From contig CBDDCY010000013.1 in NCBI GenBank assembly GCA_965226435.1, forward strand, positions 186,001-250,000: 64,000 nt of DNA, read 5' to 3'. The notes beneath the pieces were generated by a model. It was not told the DNA's origin and ran no database searches. It worked only from the letters and a program-made list of their open reading frames with translations. The position numbers and the translations under genes are program-made. Positions 46,131-54,898 of this stretch are shown in pieces (within the stretch, counting starts at the first letter, position 1; the number at the start of each line of letters is the position of its first letter). Source of the DNA: UBA6623 sp965226435 (lineage in GTDB: Bacteria > Acidobacteriota > Terriglobia > Bryobacterales > UBA6623).

Positions 46131-47766
46131 GTGAAACCGAAGCTCACCATCATTTTGGTGCTGATCGCGGTCGCGCCCCTGGCTATCGTTGGATGGTTGG
46201 GGGCGAGACTCGTCCAGGATGAGCAGGTGGTTGTCGAACACGGGCTGCGCGAGTTGATGCTCGGTCGGCTGCGTACCGTGGACGAGGCTTTGACCCGGTC
46301 GTTGAAAGACTACGAGGAAACGGTACTGGAAGAGATGAACCCCTACACGGTTGATCAAGACGAGCTACGGCGGCGGACGCGGCAATCAGCGTATGTCGAG
46401 CAGTATTACGTGCTGGACGCCGACGGCCGCTTGCTCTTTCCTCCGGTTGGGACACTCGGTTCCCTCACGTCGGCCGAGCGGGACTCGCTGGACCGCACGC
46501 GCGAGATTTGGGAGAAGGGTGTAATCGCGGATCTTGATTTCGCCGGCGAGGAGTCGGCGACGGAACCGTCGTCTCCGGCATCGGCGCGCATGTCCGATTC
46601 CGAGGGCGTTTATGACGGGGAGCTGTCGGCGAACCCGAAGGGTTGGCACGCTTGGTACCGCGGCAGCGGCCTGCAGCTGATGCTGTGGGTGCGGAGCGGC
46701 GAGACAACCCATGTCGCGGAGATCAACAGGACCCGCTTGCTGGCCGAGCTGATTGCCTCGTTGCCGGAGACGAACGCAGTGGCTCCGGAACTCACCGAAG
46801 GGCGGATTCGACTCGTTGATTCCGCGGGCCGAGCGCTTTACCAATGGGGCGCATTTCAAGCGGATAACGATTCGCGGCCCGTCACCTCGCTCAGCTTGGC
46901 CGCGCCGCTCGGCGCTTGGGGCCTCGAATACCACCGCCGGCGCGGTTTTCGGATCGGCGGTGACGAGCGGCTTGCTGATCAACCTGGCGGCGGGGCTGGC
47001 GTTGCTGGCCGCGACGGTGATCGGCTTGACGTACTACTTCTATCGAGAGCAATCCCGCGAGATGCGTGAAGCCGTTCAGCGGGTGAGCTTCGTGAACCAG
47101 GTATCTCATGAGTTGAAGACGCCGCTCACGAACATCCGCATGTATGCCGAATTGCTGGAAAGGGACAGCGATGAGAAGAACGAGAGACTCGGTCGTCATA
47201 TCGACGTCATTGTCTCGGAGAGCCGGCGCCTAAGTCGCCTGATCGGCAATGTCCTCACGTTTAGTTGAAAGCAGCGTCAAACCCTCGAAATCCACCCGAA
47301 GCCGGGGGTTGTGGACGATGTCGTGCAGAGTGTTCTCGATCATTTCAGGCCTGCTCTGGAGGCAAAGCGGATCGAGTTGGAGTTTAAGCGCGGCGCTTCC
47401 GAGTCGGTTTCGTTCGACTCGGACGCGTTGGAGCAAATCGTCGGGAACCTAATCGGCAATGTCGAGAAATACGGAGCCGCCGGAAAGTATATGGAGTTGG
47501 CCAGTCAGCGGCGCGGTGACGTTGTCGAGATTACGGTGGCCGATCGCGGTCCGGGCCTTCCCGCGCGGGAGAGAAAGCGGATTTTCGAGCCTTTCTATCG
47601 CGTTAGCAGCGCCCATACGGACGGCGTCGTCGGCACCGGGATCGGTCTCTCCATTGCGCGGGATCTAGCTCGGCTTCACGGCGGCGATCTGCGGTTGGAC
47701 CCGACCGAAATAGGGGCGCGCTTCCGAGTAACGCTGCAATGTCCGCCGGCAGCGACCAGTGATTGA
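46131..47766 (+). pseudogene. Sensor histidine kinase, frameshifted and with an in-frame stop
   Basis: The 5' part encodes a first helix (about residues 5-25) and a ~230-residue extracytoplasmic sensor. The frame breaks near 46930; in the next frame are the second helix (LINLAAGLALLAATVIGLTY), HisKA with VSHELKTPLTN, and then TGA at 47266. Past that, in the same frame, the ATPase domain continues (GNLIGNVEKYG, DRGPGLP, GTGIGLSIA). At the TGA the family usually has Arg (FSRKQR), so a CGA to TGA change is likely. Two lesions suggest a dead gene, or sequencing errors. The regulator gene starts just after. Confidence 0.8.
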
Positions 47767-47768
47767 CT

Positions 47769-48476
47769 ATGAAAGTGCTGATTGCCGAAGACGATCGGAA
47801 TATCCGCGCCGGGCTGGAGGAAATCCTCGCGGACGAAGGATATGAGACGGTGGTCGCGGAAGACGGCACCCAGGCACTCGCGTTGTTTCGCAGCGAGTCG
47901 CCGGACTTCATCTGCCTCGATATTATGATGCCGGGCGTTGACGGCTACGAGGTTTGCAAGGAGATCCGCCGAGCCGACGCGGGCGTACCAATTATTTTCA
48001 TCAGCGCGAAGTCCGAGGAGGTCGACAAGGTTGTCGGCCTCGAGCTGGGAGCGGACGACTTCATCCTTAAGCCCTTTGGGGTGCGGGAAGTTCTGGCGCG
48101 CATCCGGGCGGTTACGAGGCGCTGCATGGCGCGCGACCGCGACGAATCAAGCCATGATCCGTTTCGCATGGGGGACCTGGAGGTGCTGCCGAGCGAGCTA
48201 CGGGCGCGCCGCGGCGAGCAGGTGATCGACCTCGGATTGCGTGATGTGAAGATTCTGCGGCTGCTCCATCGGATGCGCGGGCGGGTTGTCGACCGCACGG
48301 TGCTTTTCAACGAATGCTGGGGGTTGTCGCACATCGCGAACAGCCGCACGCTCGATCAGCATGTCTCGCAACTGCGCAAGCGTATTGAACATGACCCCAA
48401 GAGTCCGCGAATCATCCGAACGGTTCACGGTGTCGGGTACCGCTACGAGGAAGGACCAGCGTTCGGGAAAATGTAA
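47769..48476 (+). CDS. OmpR-family response regulator
   Basis: A 235-residue regulator. The receiver has the acidic pocket EDD (7-9), phosphorylation site D51 (CLDIMMPG), Thr/Ser region IFISAK and Lys in ILKPFG. The C-terminal winged helix (about 135-230) has the usual GLRDVKILRLLH, NECWG and IIRTVHGVGYRYE. It starts within the last bases around the kinase stop (TTG at 47763 or ATG at 47769) and is undamaged, unlike its kinase. A likely target is the VWA operon itself, by analogy; not shown. Confidence 0.9.
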   Translation: MKVLIAEDDRNIRAGLEEILADEGYETVVAEDGTQALALFRSESPDFICLDIMMPGVDGYEVCKEIRRADAGVPIIFISAKSEEVDKVVGLELGADDFILKPFGVREVLARIRAVTRRCMARDRDESSHDPFRMGDLEVLPSELRARRGEQVIDLGLRDVKILRLLHRMRGRVVDRTVLFNECWGLSHIANSRTLDQHVSQLRKRIEHDPKSPRIIRTVHGVGYRYEEGPAFGKM

Positions 48477-48506
48477 CTTCTAGGGAAGCAAGGTTTCAAC
48501 CAAGTC

Positions 48507-48920
48507 ATGGCGTGGGTCTCACGATGGTGCTGTGCAGTCGTTCTTTCGCTCGTCTGTGTCTTCCTTTGTAGGGCGCAAGTTAGGCCCCCGGAAACGCCCG
48601 CGGGGGAGATTCTTGCCGCCTGGCCGGCTCGCGAAGCGATCTTGGACTACGCTGCGTTGGCGGCCAAACAGGACAGATTCTCGGGCTCGATCCTCATCGC
48701 CCGGCATGACAAGGTTCTTCTGGAGAAGTCATACGGCCTTGCCGACCGGCCGGCCGTGGCGCGGGTTCGAGCCGATACCCGCTTCCGCATCGGTTCCATG
48801 AACAAGATGTTTACCGCGGTGGCGACGCTACAACTCGTCGAAAGTGGCGAGCTGAGGCTCGACGAGTCAATCGGCACGTACTTGAGTGACTACCCCATAA
48901 AGAGCTTGCTGAAAAGGTAA
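48507..48920 (+). pseudogene. Truncated serine beta-lactamase-like hydrolase
   Basis: A signal peptide (about 8-23) is followed by the start of a class C beta-lactamase/serine hydrolase domain: SGSILIARHDKVLLEKSYGLAD, then the SxxK motif SMNK and DESIGTYLSDYP. The frame stops at residue 137. Just past it, in another frame, AEKVTVS continues the family pattern for a few codons, and then homology is lost at about 48935, where base composition becomes more AT-rich. At least two-thirds of the protein, including the YxN motif, is gone. Confidence 0.8.
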
Positions 48921-48935
48921 CTGTATCTCCAATGC

Positions 48936-49485
48936 CCAACTTGAGTCTCCTACTATCAACCCCCCGCTAATATAATTAGAGAGCCCCCGCTTAAGAGATT
49001 CCTAAAGGGATCTAATGGGGAAATGAGACGATAGCACAATCAGTGCTGTTATAGCCCAGATAGATAGTCAGGCCCCTCGCATGTCGCCAAGACCACGGTC
49101 AGGAACAGGATCAGGGTTGCAGTGTACAGGGATGGTTCTGTACACGAGTGGGGTAAGGAGCTTCTCTGCTGCACCGATGGGATCAGAGGCGTGAACTTCA
49201 TTGGTTGTTCCTCCTCTTTCGGGTACGTGGCAGAGGACTGTAGGCTGGAACTCGTCAGTCCATGTACTAGAGAATGCCTCGGGGCGAGTTCTAGAGTCAA
49301 TGGGAGAATTGACCTCACGGCTGGGCTGGGTTTTCTCATCGTGCGCACAGGCGTGTCGCAATCTTTAGGCGAAAGGCGACAGCCGTGGGTTCTTCGAGAT
49401 GGGGAGCCATTTGATCGCCTTTATATGCTCTTGGTCCATCATTGTTTGGAACTGACCTACGGCCTCTCCATCCATTCTGTAAAAA
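48936..49485. other. AT-richer stretch without a recognisable gene
   Basis: Composition changes sharply at about 48935. No known protein is recognised on either strand. The only candidate is a 50-codon minus-strand frame (separate entry). Confidence 0.5.
49049..49201 (-). CDS. Possible small membrane peptide
   Basis: A 50-codon frame with ATG at 49201 preceded by AGAGGAGG 9 bases upstream, a strong SD for this window. The product has a hydrophobic stretch (ATLILFLTVVLATC, about 28-41). No family recognised. The SD and helix are the only support; chance is quite possible. Confidence 0.25.
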   Translation of the reverse strand: MKFTPLIPSVQQRSSLPHSCTEPSLYTATLILFLTVVLATCEGPDYLSGL

Positions 49486-50088
49486 TTACACTTTCTTTCG
49501 CACGATTGGTATTTTTAGCTCTGCTTCCGATGAAGAAATTAATATGCCAAGCCTTTTTAATCGTGTTTCTTCCTTCTTGGCGCTCATGACCCACCAGATG
49601 GAATCTCTTTTGTAGGAGGATGCCAGATTGAAAAAAAATGTCCAGGCGGGCTGATTTGCCTTGATCTGCTCCTCATACTCACGTGTGAGCGGAACGTTTC
49701 TGTGCTCAGAGGAATAGCCTTGCGCATCGGTTCTGTTGTTGAAGAGGTGCAGTCCTGCAGGTTTCATCTTTCCTGGCTGCATTAGCGCTTCGACCTTCTT
49801 GACGTTCACGGCGCTCCAAACGCTACCTATTTTGCGCGGTGTAAATCGGATCTTATAGCTGTGTTCGTCAATGGTTTTGCGAATGCCGTCAATCCATCCA
49901 TAACATAGTGCGACATCTACCGAAGAAGACCATGTAAGGCTTGGGCGTCCTGTACTTTTCTTGTAATAGCCCACCCAAACTTCACGCGCTTCGCAATGTT
50001 CTTCCAGCCAGTCGCTAAAGTCTTCCTGGCTTGTGATCTTCCAGACATGGCCCTCGTGATAGCGCACGCCGAAGCGCTTCGCCGTCAC
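49486..50088 (-). CDS. YdeI/OmpD-associated family protein
   Basis: A 200-residue protein of the YdeI (bacteriocin-protection-like) family: HEGHVWKITSQEDFSDWL at the start, then WVGYYKKSTGRPSLTW, CYGWIDGIRKTID, YKIRFTPRKIGSVWSAVN and a C-terminal region with WWVMSAKKEETRLKRL. Function of the family is poorly known. GTG start. Codon use is more AT-rich than in the flanking genes, in line with acquisition from another source. It looks full-length, the only apparently complete gene besides the oxidoreductase in this strip. Confidence 0.75.
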   Translation of the reverse strand: MTAKRFGVRYHEGHVWKITSQEDFSDWLEEHCEAREVWVGYYKKSTGRPSLTWSSSVDVALCYGWIDGIRKTIDEHSYKIRFTPRKIGSVWSAVNVKKVEALMQPGKMKPAGLHLFNNRTDAQGYSSEHRNVPLTREYEEQIKANQPAWTFFFNLASSYKRDSIWWVMSAKKEETRLKRLGILISSSEAELKIPIVRKKV

Positions 50089-50174
50089 GCCGGTATCGTG
50101 AAGAAAATCAACTCTGCCATCCTTCGGACTCCATTTTTAGTCGCCAGCCTAGGTGTCGGTTAAGGGAGTGTTAT

Positions 50175-50330
50175 CTAGTATTCATCCGACGAAGGCCACT
50201 TGTAGGTTTCGCGTGAGCGCTCCGCTTCTTGAGCATCTAATGTATACCACCTCCTGACCCACACAGGCGGGACTGGCGAGATCTCGTGCAATGCGCCCGC
50301 CGGAATGTAGCGCTTAATGGCTTGGCTAGG
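50175..50330 (-). pseudogene. C-terminal fragment of an unknown gene
   Basis: On the minus strand an open stretch ends in VWVRRWYTLDAQEAERS, YKWPSSDEY and a stop at 50175; it is closed by a stop upstream near 50331. The composition is protein-like (many W, Y, charged residues), but no start codon or family is apparent. Probably a gene end stranded by recombination. Confidence 0.3.
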
Positions 50331-50344
50331 TCATCCGCAGCCAC

Positions 50345-50683
50345 GTGTTCGGCGAGGTCAGGGGGCGTTTCGATCTGATTCTATTCGATCCGCCATTTCG
50401 CTGGACGCCGCCACGTGACGTTTGGGAGAGTAGCACAGCCGACAGAGGCTACGCGACGTTGCAGAGATTCTTACGCGAATGCAGAGAGTTCTTGACAGAG
50501 ACCGGGCGGGTCGTTATCCATTTCGGAACGTCCGGTGACCTCACCTACTTGAAGCGCTTGATCAGACACAACGGTCTTCATCGCAAGCAGCTCCTGAAGA
50601 GTTGCCACGAACAAGGCTGGGAGTACTTCACCTATAGGTTGACTTGCTCACCAAAAACGCTGGGAGATGGCACCGGACCGTAA
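50345..50683 (+). pseudogene. C-terminal fragment of a SAM-dependent methyltransferase
   Basis: The 112 codons encode the second half of a class I methyltransferase: FDLILFDPPFRW is the catalytic (D/N)PPF/Y motif, followed by a helix (YATLQRFLRECREFL) and VIHFGTSGDLTYLKRLI, matching motifs VI-VIII of HemK/RsmC-like enzymes. The SAM-binding motif I is missing, and a stop (TAG) lies 15 bases upstream of the GTG. The product could not bind SAM in the normal way. Target unknown. Confidence 0.6.
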
Positions 50684-50991
50684 AGCCTGATCCCTCCCCG
50701 CATGAGCAAACGCTGCAGACAACCCAAAGTTACCCGGATCGGCACTACGGGCTGCGTCGTTGTTTCCGACAATGGGGATTGTCAAAAGTGGACGGGTCTA
50801 AGGTACGGTCCCATCCGACAACCGGACATGTCGGAAGTAACTCCGCGGACTTGCACACGCGTCCTCTCACGGAAACGCCACCGACACCACCGGATCGGCC
50901 GGAGCGGACTTGCCGTAGACGGTGAGGACGACTTCGTGGTTGAACATGCCGCCCGGCGCCACGGCGACTGCACAGTACGAGCGAGCTCGCG
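50684..50991. other. Gap with no supported gene
   Basis: Frames of 90-120 codons exist on both strands but have no recognisable features and overlap the end of the oxidoreductase gene. Probably degraded sequence of the same strip. Confidence 0.4.
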
Positions 50992-51993
50992 CTATGCTTT
51001 GGTTTCGCGACTGTCGCTGCGCTCAACAGCGATCACCACCTTACCCCTGTGCTTTCCCTCACCAAAGTACTGAATGGCCTTGGGAACTTCGCTTAACGGG
51101 TACGGCCCATCGATCGCCCACTTGAGCTTTCCCGCTTCGAAGAGGTTGTTGATGTAGGCGAGGCCCTTGTTTGGTTTGAGAGCCAGGAGACGAATGTTCT
51201 TGCTCGCCAACCTTGAAAATAGCGGCCCCAACAAGACTACTTGCAGCAAACGAATGGTCCTGCCGCCGACCGTGACGTAAGTGCCGTTGGGAGCCAATGC
51301 GCGGGCATACTTAAATGTCGAGCGATCTGTCTTGGCATCGAGAATCAGGTCGTAGGGGCCGGTCTTGGTGAAGTCTTCCTGTCGGTAGTCGATAACATGG
51401 TCGAAACCCATGGACCGAAGCAGCGTCAATTTGTCGGCGCCATCGACCCCTGTCACCTCAGTGTCGTATTGTTTTGCGATTTGCACACCGAAGGTTCCGC
51501 CGCCGCCGCCGGCACCGTTGATGAGGACCCGGTGCCCTCTTTGAATCCCGCCAACATCCACAAGGCCTTGGAAAGCGAGCATTGCCGCATGCGGCGTGGC
51601 GGCTGCTTGTTCGAAGGTCATCTCGGCGGGTTTGCTGCTCAATGCGTCCTTTAGGACGCAAACATACTCTGCGAAACCACCAAAGCCCGATTCAGAGATG
51701 TCGCCGTAGACCTCGTCACCGGGTTGAAATTCCGTGACGTTCTTGCCGATCGCTTCGACCACTCCGGCGACCTCGGCGCCTAGCACGCTTACTTTCGGCT
51801 TCAACAGCCCGAAGAAGGGGCGGTAAGCATAGGGCTTTCCCCGCATTAAGCACCAGTCCCAATCGTTTACAGTGGTGGCGTGGATCTTGATGAGCACTTC
51901 GTCGTCTTTGGGGGAGGGTTTTGTGATCTCTTGAAGCTCGAGTACATCGGGCGAGCCGTATTCCGTGAGCACAATGGCTTTCATAGCGTTCAT
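50992..51993 (-). CDS. Medium-chain NAD(P)-dependent oxidoreductase (quinone oxidoreductase-like)
   Basis: A 333-residue MDR enzyme. The GroES-like part has MKAIVLTEYGSPDVLEL, VNDWDWCLMRG and VLGAEVAGVVEAIG; the Rossmann part has VLINGAGGGGGTFGVQIAKQ (about 150-168) and DLILDAK. The zinc-ligand cysteines of alcohol dehydrogenases are absent, which fits the zinc-free quinone reductase/RTN4IP1-type branch. ATG 51993 (or 51984) is chosen: the frame runs on upstream to 52092 but those codons are unlike the family. Likely cytoplasmic reductase of enones or quinones; substrate unknown. Confidence 0.85.
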   Translation of the reverse strand: MNAMKAIVLTEYGSPDVLELQEITKPSPKDDEVLIKIHATTVNDWDWCLMRGKPYAYRPFFGLLKPKVSVLGAEVAGVVEAIGKNVTEFQPGDEVYGDISESGFGGFAEYVCVLKDALSSKPAEMTFEQAAATPHAAMLAFQGLVDVGGIQRGHRVLINGAGGGGGTFGVQIAKQYDTEVTGVDGADKLTLLRSMGFDHVIDYRQEDFTKTGPYDLILDAKTDRSTFKYARALAPNGTYVTVGGRTIRLLQVVLLGPLFSRLASKNIRLLALKPNKGLAYINNLFEAGKLKWAIDGPYPLSEVPKAIQYFGEGKHRGKVVIAVERSDSRETKA

Positions 51994-52144
51994 CAGAGCT
52001 TCACCGATTGGCGCGCTTGTGTCAAAGAGACGAGAAAGCTCAGTCGCGAGTCGGAGGATCGATTGCCGCCTGACCCCACCCATCCGCAACATTCAGCAAT
52101 ATCTCGGGAGGCACAAGACCCGACCTAGTGTTTTCAACAAGTTG

Positions 52145-52220
52145 TGGTGAGGCGGCTGGGACTCGAACCCAGGACCCACGGCTTAAAAGGCCGTTGCTCT
52201 ACCGGCTGAGCTACCGCCCC
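52145..52220 (-). tRNA. tRNA-Lys (TTT anticodon), CCA encoded
   Basis: Minus-strand cloverleaf: acceptor GGGGCGG/CCGCCTC, D-arm with GTAGCTCAGCCGGTAGAGC, anticodon loop CTTTTAA (TTT), T-arm CTGGG-TTCGAGT-CCCAG, discriminator A and encoded CCA at 52145-52147. Its 3' end faces the AT-richer strip of gene fragments, the usual arrangement for a tRNA used as an integration site. Confidence 0.95.
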
Positions 52221-52258
52221 GGAGACGATGCGAGGATCAGGCTGGAAGGAACTCCTAA

Positions 52259-52371
52259 GGGGCCGTGAAAAAATCGGGTGCGGTCCACTTCGCGCCACCG
52301 AAACGCATTGATCCAAAGAAACTCTTTCGCTAGGCGCTCGGGACAGTCCCCAGTTTTTCACAGTCCCCCCT
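52259..52371. repeat. MITE-like element, copy 3
   Basis: The ends GGGGCCGTGAAAAAATCGGG and CCCCAGTTTTTCACAGTCCCC are inverted repeats, with CACTTCGCGCC and GGCGCTCGG inside as in copies 1 and 2. CCTAAGG flanks it on both sides and may be a target duplication. Confidence 0.75.
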
Positions 52372-52466
52372 AAGGAGCGCGGCTCGGCGGCTGTCCTCGC
52401 CAATTCCCGAATTGCCTTGATTATAGCCGATTGCCCACGGGACCCCGTCTCGATCACAATGGCTTG

Positions 52467-53009
52467 ATGGGGGAGGCTTCGCTCGAAACGTTGATTTCCG
52501 CCGAGCGGGTTGAGGCGCGCGTCATCGAACTCGCCGGCCGCATTGCCGCCGATTATCCCGCGGGCCCGAACGCCCCCGAACTTCGCTTCATTGGCGTCCT
52601 CAAAGGAGCCTTCGTCTTTCTGTCGGACCTGATCCGCCACATCGAGCGCGACGTCTCGGTCGACTTTCTAGGCGTCAGCAGCTATGGGCCGTCCACGGAA
52701 AGTTCGGGGGAAGTAAAAATTCAAAAGGATCTCGATCACGAGATCGGCGGCCTCGACGTCGTGCTCGTCGAAGACATCATCGACACCGGCATCACGCTCA
52801 ACTATCTATGCGACGTGCTGCGGCAGCGTAAACCGCGCTCGCTTCGCGTCGCGGCGATGCTCGACAAGCCGAGCCGCCGCGTCGTCGAAGTTTCGCCGTC
52901 TTACGTCGGGTTTGAAATCCCCGACAAGTTCGTCGTCGGCTACGGGCTTGATTACGATCAGCGCTACCGTAACCGGCCGGACATTTGTGTTTTGGGGGAT
53001 GGGGTATAG
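52467..53009 (+). CDS. hpt: Hypoxanthine phosphoribosyltransferase
   Basis: A 180-residue purine salvage enzyme making IMP/GMP from hypoxanthine/guanine and PRPP. The PRPP-binding signature VLVEDIIDTGITL lies at about 94-106, the LKGAFVF loop near 43, the SYG flexible loop near 70, and FVVGYGLDYDQRYRNRPDI near the end. ATG 52467 fits family length; an upstream in-frame start would add 12 unmatched residues. Confidence 0.95.
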   Translation: MGEASLETLISAERVEARVIELAGRIAADYPAGPNAPELRFIGVLKGAFVFLSDLIRHIERDVSVDFLGVSSYGPSTESSGEVKIQKDLDHEIGGLDVVLVEDIIDTGITLNYLCDVLRQRKPRSLRVAAMLDKPSRRVVEVSPSYVGFEIPDKFVVGYGLDYDQRYRNRPDICVLGDGV

Positions 53010-53131
53010 AGGGCCGGGGGGCTGCCGGCCCGCGGCCTGACGGCCGGAGAGCCGGGCACGGTGGCTCACGCCGCCGTTCAGGCCGCGAAAGCATCATCGG
53101 GCTATCATGGTCACGTAAGCTCATCTTCCCC

Positions 53132-54346
53132 ATGACGCGCTCGCTCTTTCGCCGACTCCTGCCGCCCGGCCTAGCGCTGTTCCTGCTGCCGGCCGCGCTT
53201 GCGCAGTCACCCGCAACCGCGCCGGAGCAAGACGAAGCACGGTCGATGCTGGAGCGCGTCGCCCAAACTTATACCAATCTCGACCGCTTCTTTTTTGAAG
53301 CGTTGGAGAAGACGGAGACTGTCTCGCAAGATTTCGGGCGAACCACCGAAACGCGCTACATCACGGCAATGGACGCGGACGGGCGGGCGCGATTCGGCAT
53401 GTTCAGTCGCGGCAACGAGGGTTTGGCGGTCTTCGACGGCTCGGCAACCTGGACGTACTCACCGCAACTGAAGCAGTACACACGGCGCAGTGAAGATCCA
53501 TTCGCGCTCGCCCGCGGCGAACAGGGCCCGCCAAAGCTCGACCCCCGCCAGTCGGCGAGGCGCTACACACAACGTTACGCGGCCGCGGCGACACGCCTGC
53601 GCGAGGCTCAGGTGGTCCTCGACCCGGATCGGCCGGCCGGTACGCAAGTCACAATCGAGGCGATCTACGACACGCCGCCGGGAGTGGCGCACGGCCGGCT
53701 TTGGCGCCGGTATTGGATCGATCGAAACGTCGGGCTGGTGCTGCGCGAGGTTTCGATAGCCTCGATGCGGAAGGCCGACATGCAGAAAGCGGTCAAAGTC
53801 CGGCAGACGATCGATTTTCAGACGGCGGTCGTCGGCGATGCGGTCCCCGTCGCGACGTTCACGTTCGAGCCTCCGCCGGGCGCGGAACTGGTGGAGCAAT
53901 TCGGCGCCACGTCGGGCCTGGTCTCAATGTTCGAGGGACAAGCGGCTCCCGATTTTGCCTTGCGGGATTTCAGCGGCAAGACCTATCGTCTGGGAGAACT
54001 GGCCGGGAAGGTCGTCCTGCTTGACTTCTGGGCGACTTGGTGCAAGCCCTGCCGCATTGACCTGCCCCATGTCGATGCGCTGGCCCGCGAGTTTGGTGAT
54101 CAAGGCATGGTCGTATTGGGGATCAATGCCGAACCCGAGCGGCGCTCCGCGCCCTTTTTCGAGCAGCAGGGCTACCGCTTCCCGAGCCTCGTCGACCGCG
54201 GTGCGCGGGTTTCGCAACAGTACCTCGTGGGTTCGCTGCCGACGTTGGTGATCATCGACCGCGAAGGGAAGATCGCCTCCTACTTGGTGGGGTTGCATCC
54301 GGACGCGCGTCTGCGCGCGGAGTTGGCCAAGGTTGGGATACGGTAA
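53132..54346 (+). CDS. LolA-like domain fused to a TlpA-type thioredoxin
   Basis: About 404 residues. A signal peptide (about 8-25, LLPPGLALFLLPAALAQ) precedes a LolA/outer-membrane lipoprotein-sorting-like domain (about 35-250; WTYSPQLKQYTRR, GRLWRRYWIDRNVGLVLR). A TlpA/ResA thioredoxin follows (about 270-400) with FWATWCKPC (C304, C307) and the cis-Pro region VGSLPTLVIID. It should act in the periplasm, linking a lipophilic-ligand fold to thiol exchange. ATG 53132 is chosen because it places the signal peptide at the N-terminus. Confidence 0.85.
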   Translation: MTRSLFRRLLPPGLALFLLPAALAQSPATAPEQDEARSMLERVAQTYTNLDRFFFEALEKTETVSQDFGRTTETRYITAMDADGRARFGMFSRGNEGLAVFDGSATWTYSPQLKQYTRRSEDPFALARGEQGPPKLDPRQSARRYTQRYAAAATRLREAQVVLDPDRPAGTQVTIEAIYDTPPGVAHGRLWRRYWIDRNVGLVLREVSIASMRKADMQKAVKVRQTIDFQTAVVGDAVPVATFTFEPPPGAELVEQFGATSGLVSMFEGQAAPDFALRDFSGKTYRLGELAGKVVLLDFWATWCKPCRIDLPHVDALAREFGDQGMVVLGINAEPERRSAPFFEQQGYRFPSLVDRGARVSQQYLVGSLPTLVIIDREGKIASYLVGLHPDARLRAELAKVGIR

Positions 54347-54403
54347 GACGATTCTCGAAATCACCAACGACGATCCTCGCGAGGCCGATAAGGAAATTTC
54401 GCC

Positions 54404-54709
54404 ATGCCGATGAAAAACCCTCCCCACCCGGGCCGCATTATCCGGCAAGACTGTCTTGAGCCTCTGAGTCTTACGGTGACGGGCGCCGCGAGGCTCCTCG
54501 CGGTAACTCGGCGGACTCTCAACAACCTTGTGAACGAGAAGTCCGGCATATCACCGGATATGGCGATCCGACTGGAGAAAATCGGCTGGTCGAATGCCGG
54601 TCAATGGCTGCGCTTGCAGGCATCGTATGACCTGGCGCGGGCTCGTCGGCACGAGCAAGAGATCCACGTCGAGCGCTACGTGCCGCCGGCGCCACCCTCA
54701 GCGGCCTAA
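54404..54709 (+). CDS. HigA-type antitoxin (XRE family), without a HigB partner
   Basis: A 101-residue DNA-binding protein: PPHPGRIIRQDCLEPLSLTVTGAARLLAVTRRTLNNLVN is the HigA N-terminal/HTH region, followed by ISPDMAIRLEKIGWSNAGQWLRLQ (typical HigA C-half). HigB normally precedes it, but only 57 bases separate this gene from the thioredoxin gene, and nothing like HigB is seen downstream either. It may regulate itself or be a leftover of a decayed module. Confidence 0.85.
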   Translation: MPMKNPPHPGRIIRQDCLEPLSLTVTGAARLLAVTRRTLNNLVNEKSGISPDMAIRLEKIGWSNAGQWLRLQASYDLARARRHEQEIHVERYVPPAPPSAA

Positions 54710-54789
54710 CCCCGCATTTCTCACCAACTGACGGGCGAAGCACACGATAGGCCCGCCATTACTTCGTTGCGCTTGCTCGCCGTGCTCAC

Positions 54790-54806
54790 CGTACTGTTCA
54801 AGTACG
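54790..54806. repeat. Hairpin in the gap after higA
   Basis: CGTACT-GTTCA-AGTACG is a perfect 6-bp inverted repeat in a GC-rich stretch (54760-54850) that reads like dispersed intergenic repeats (TTGCGCTTGCTCGCC and GGCGAGCG). It lies between convergent genes and may be a two-way terminator. Confidence 0.45.
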
Positions 54807-54898
54807 CCTGCGCGCGCCAAGCGGCGAGCGCCTCGTACTGACGGACCTCTCATGCACTTTGCCTCGCCACGCGGTGAGAAAAGCGGGCTAACCCGGCC

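Noticed and set aside
47266..47268. TGA in the histidine kinase as a selenocysteine codon
   Set aside because: Relatives have Arg there, so a CGA to TGA mutation is simpler; no Cys function is expected.
49122..49589. A 155-codon plus-strand frame in the AT-richer strip
   Set aside because: No start signal and no family features; it overlaps the end of the YdeI gene on the other strand.
50702..51073. A 123-codon plus-strand frame
   Set aside because: It runs into the oxidoreductase gene antisense and has no recognisable motif.
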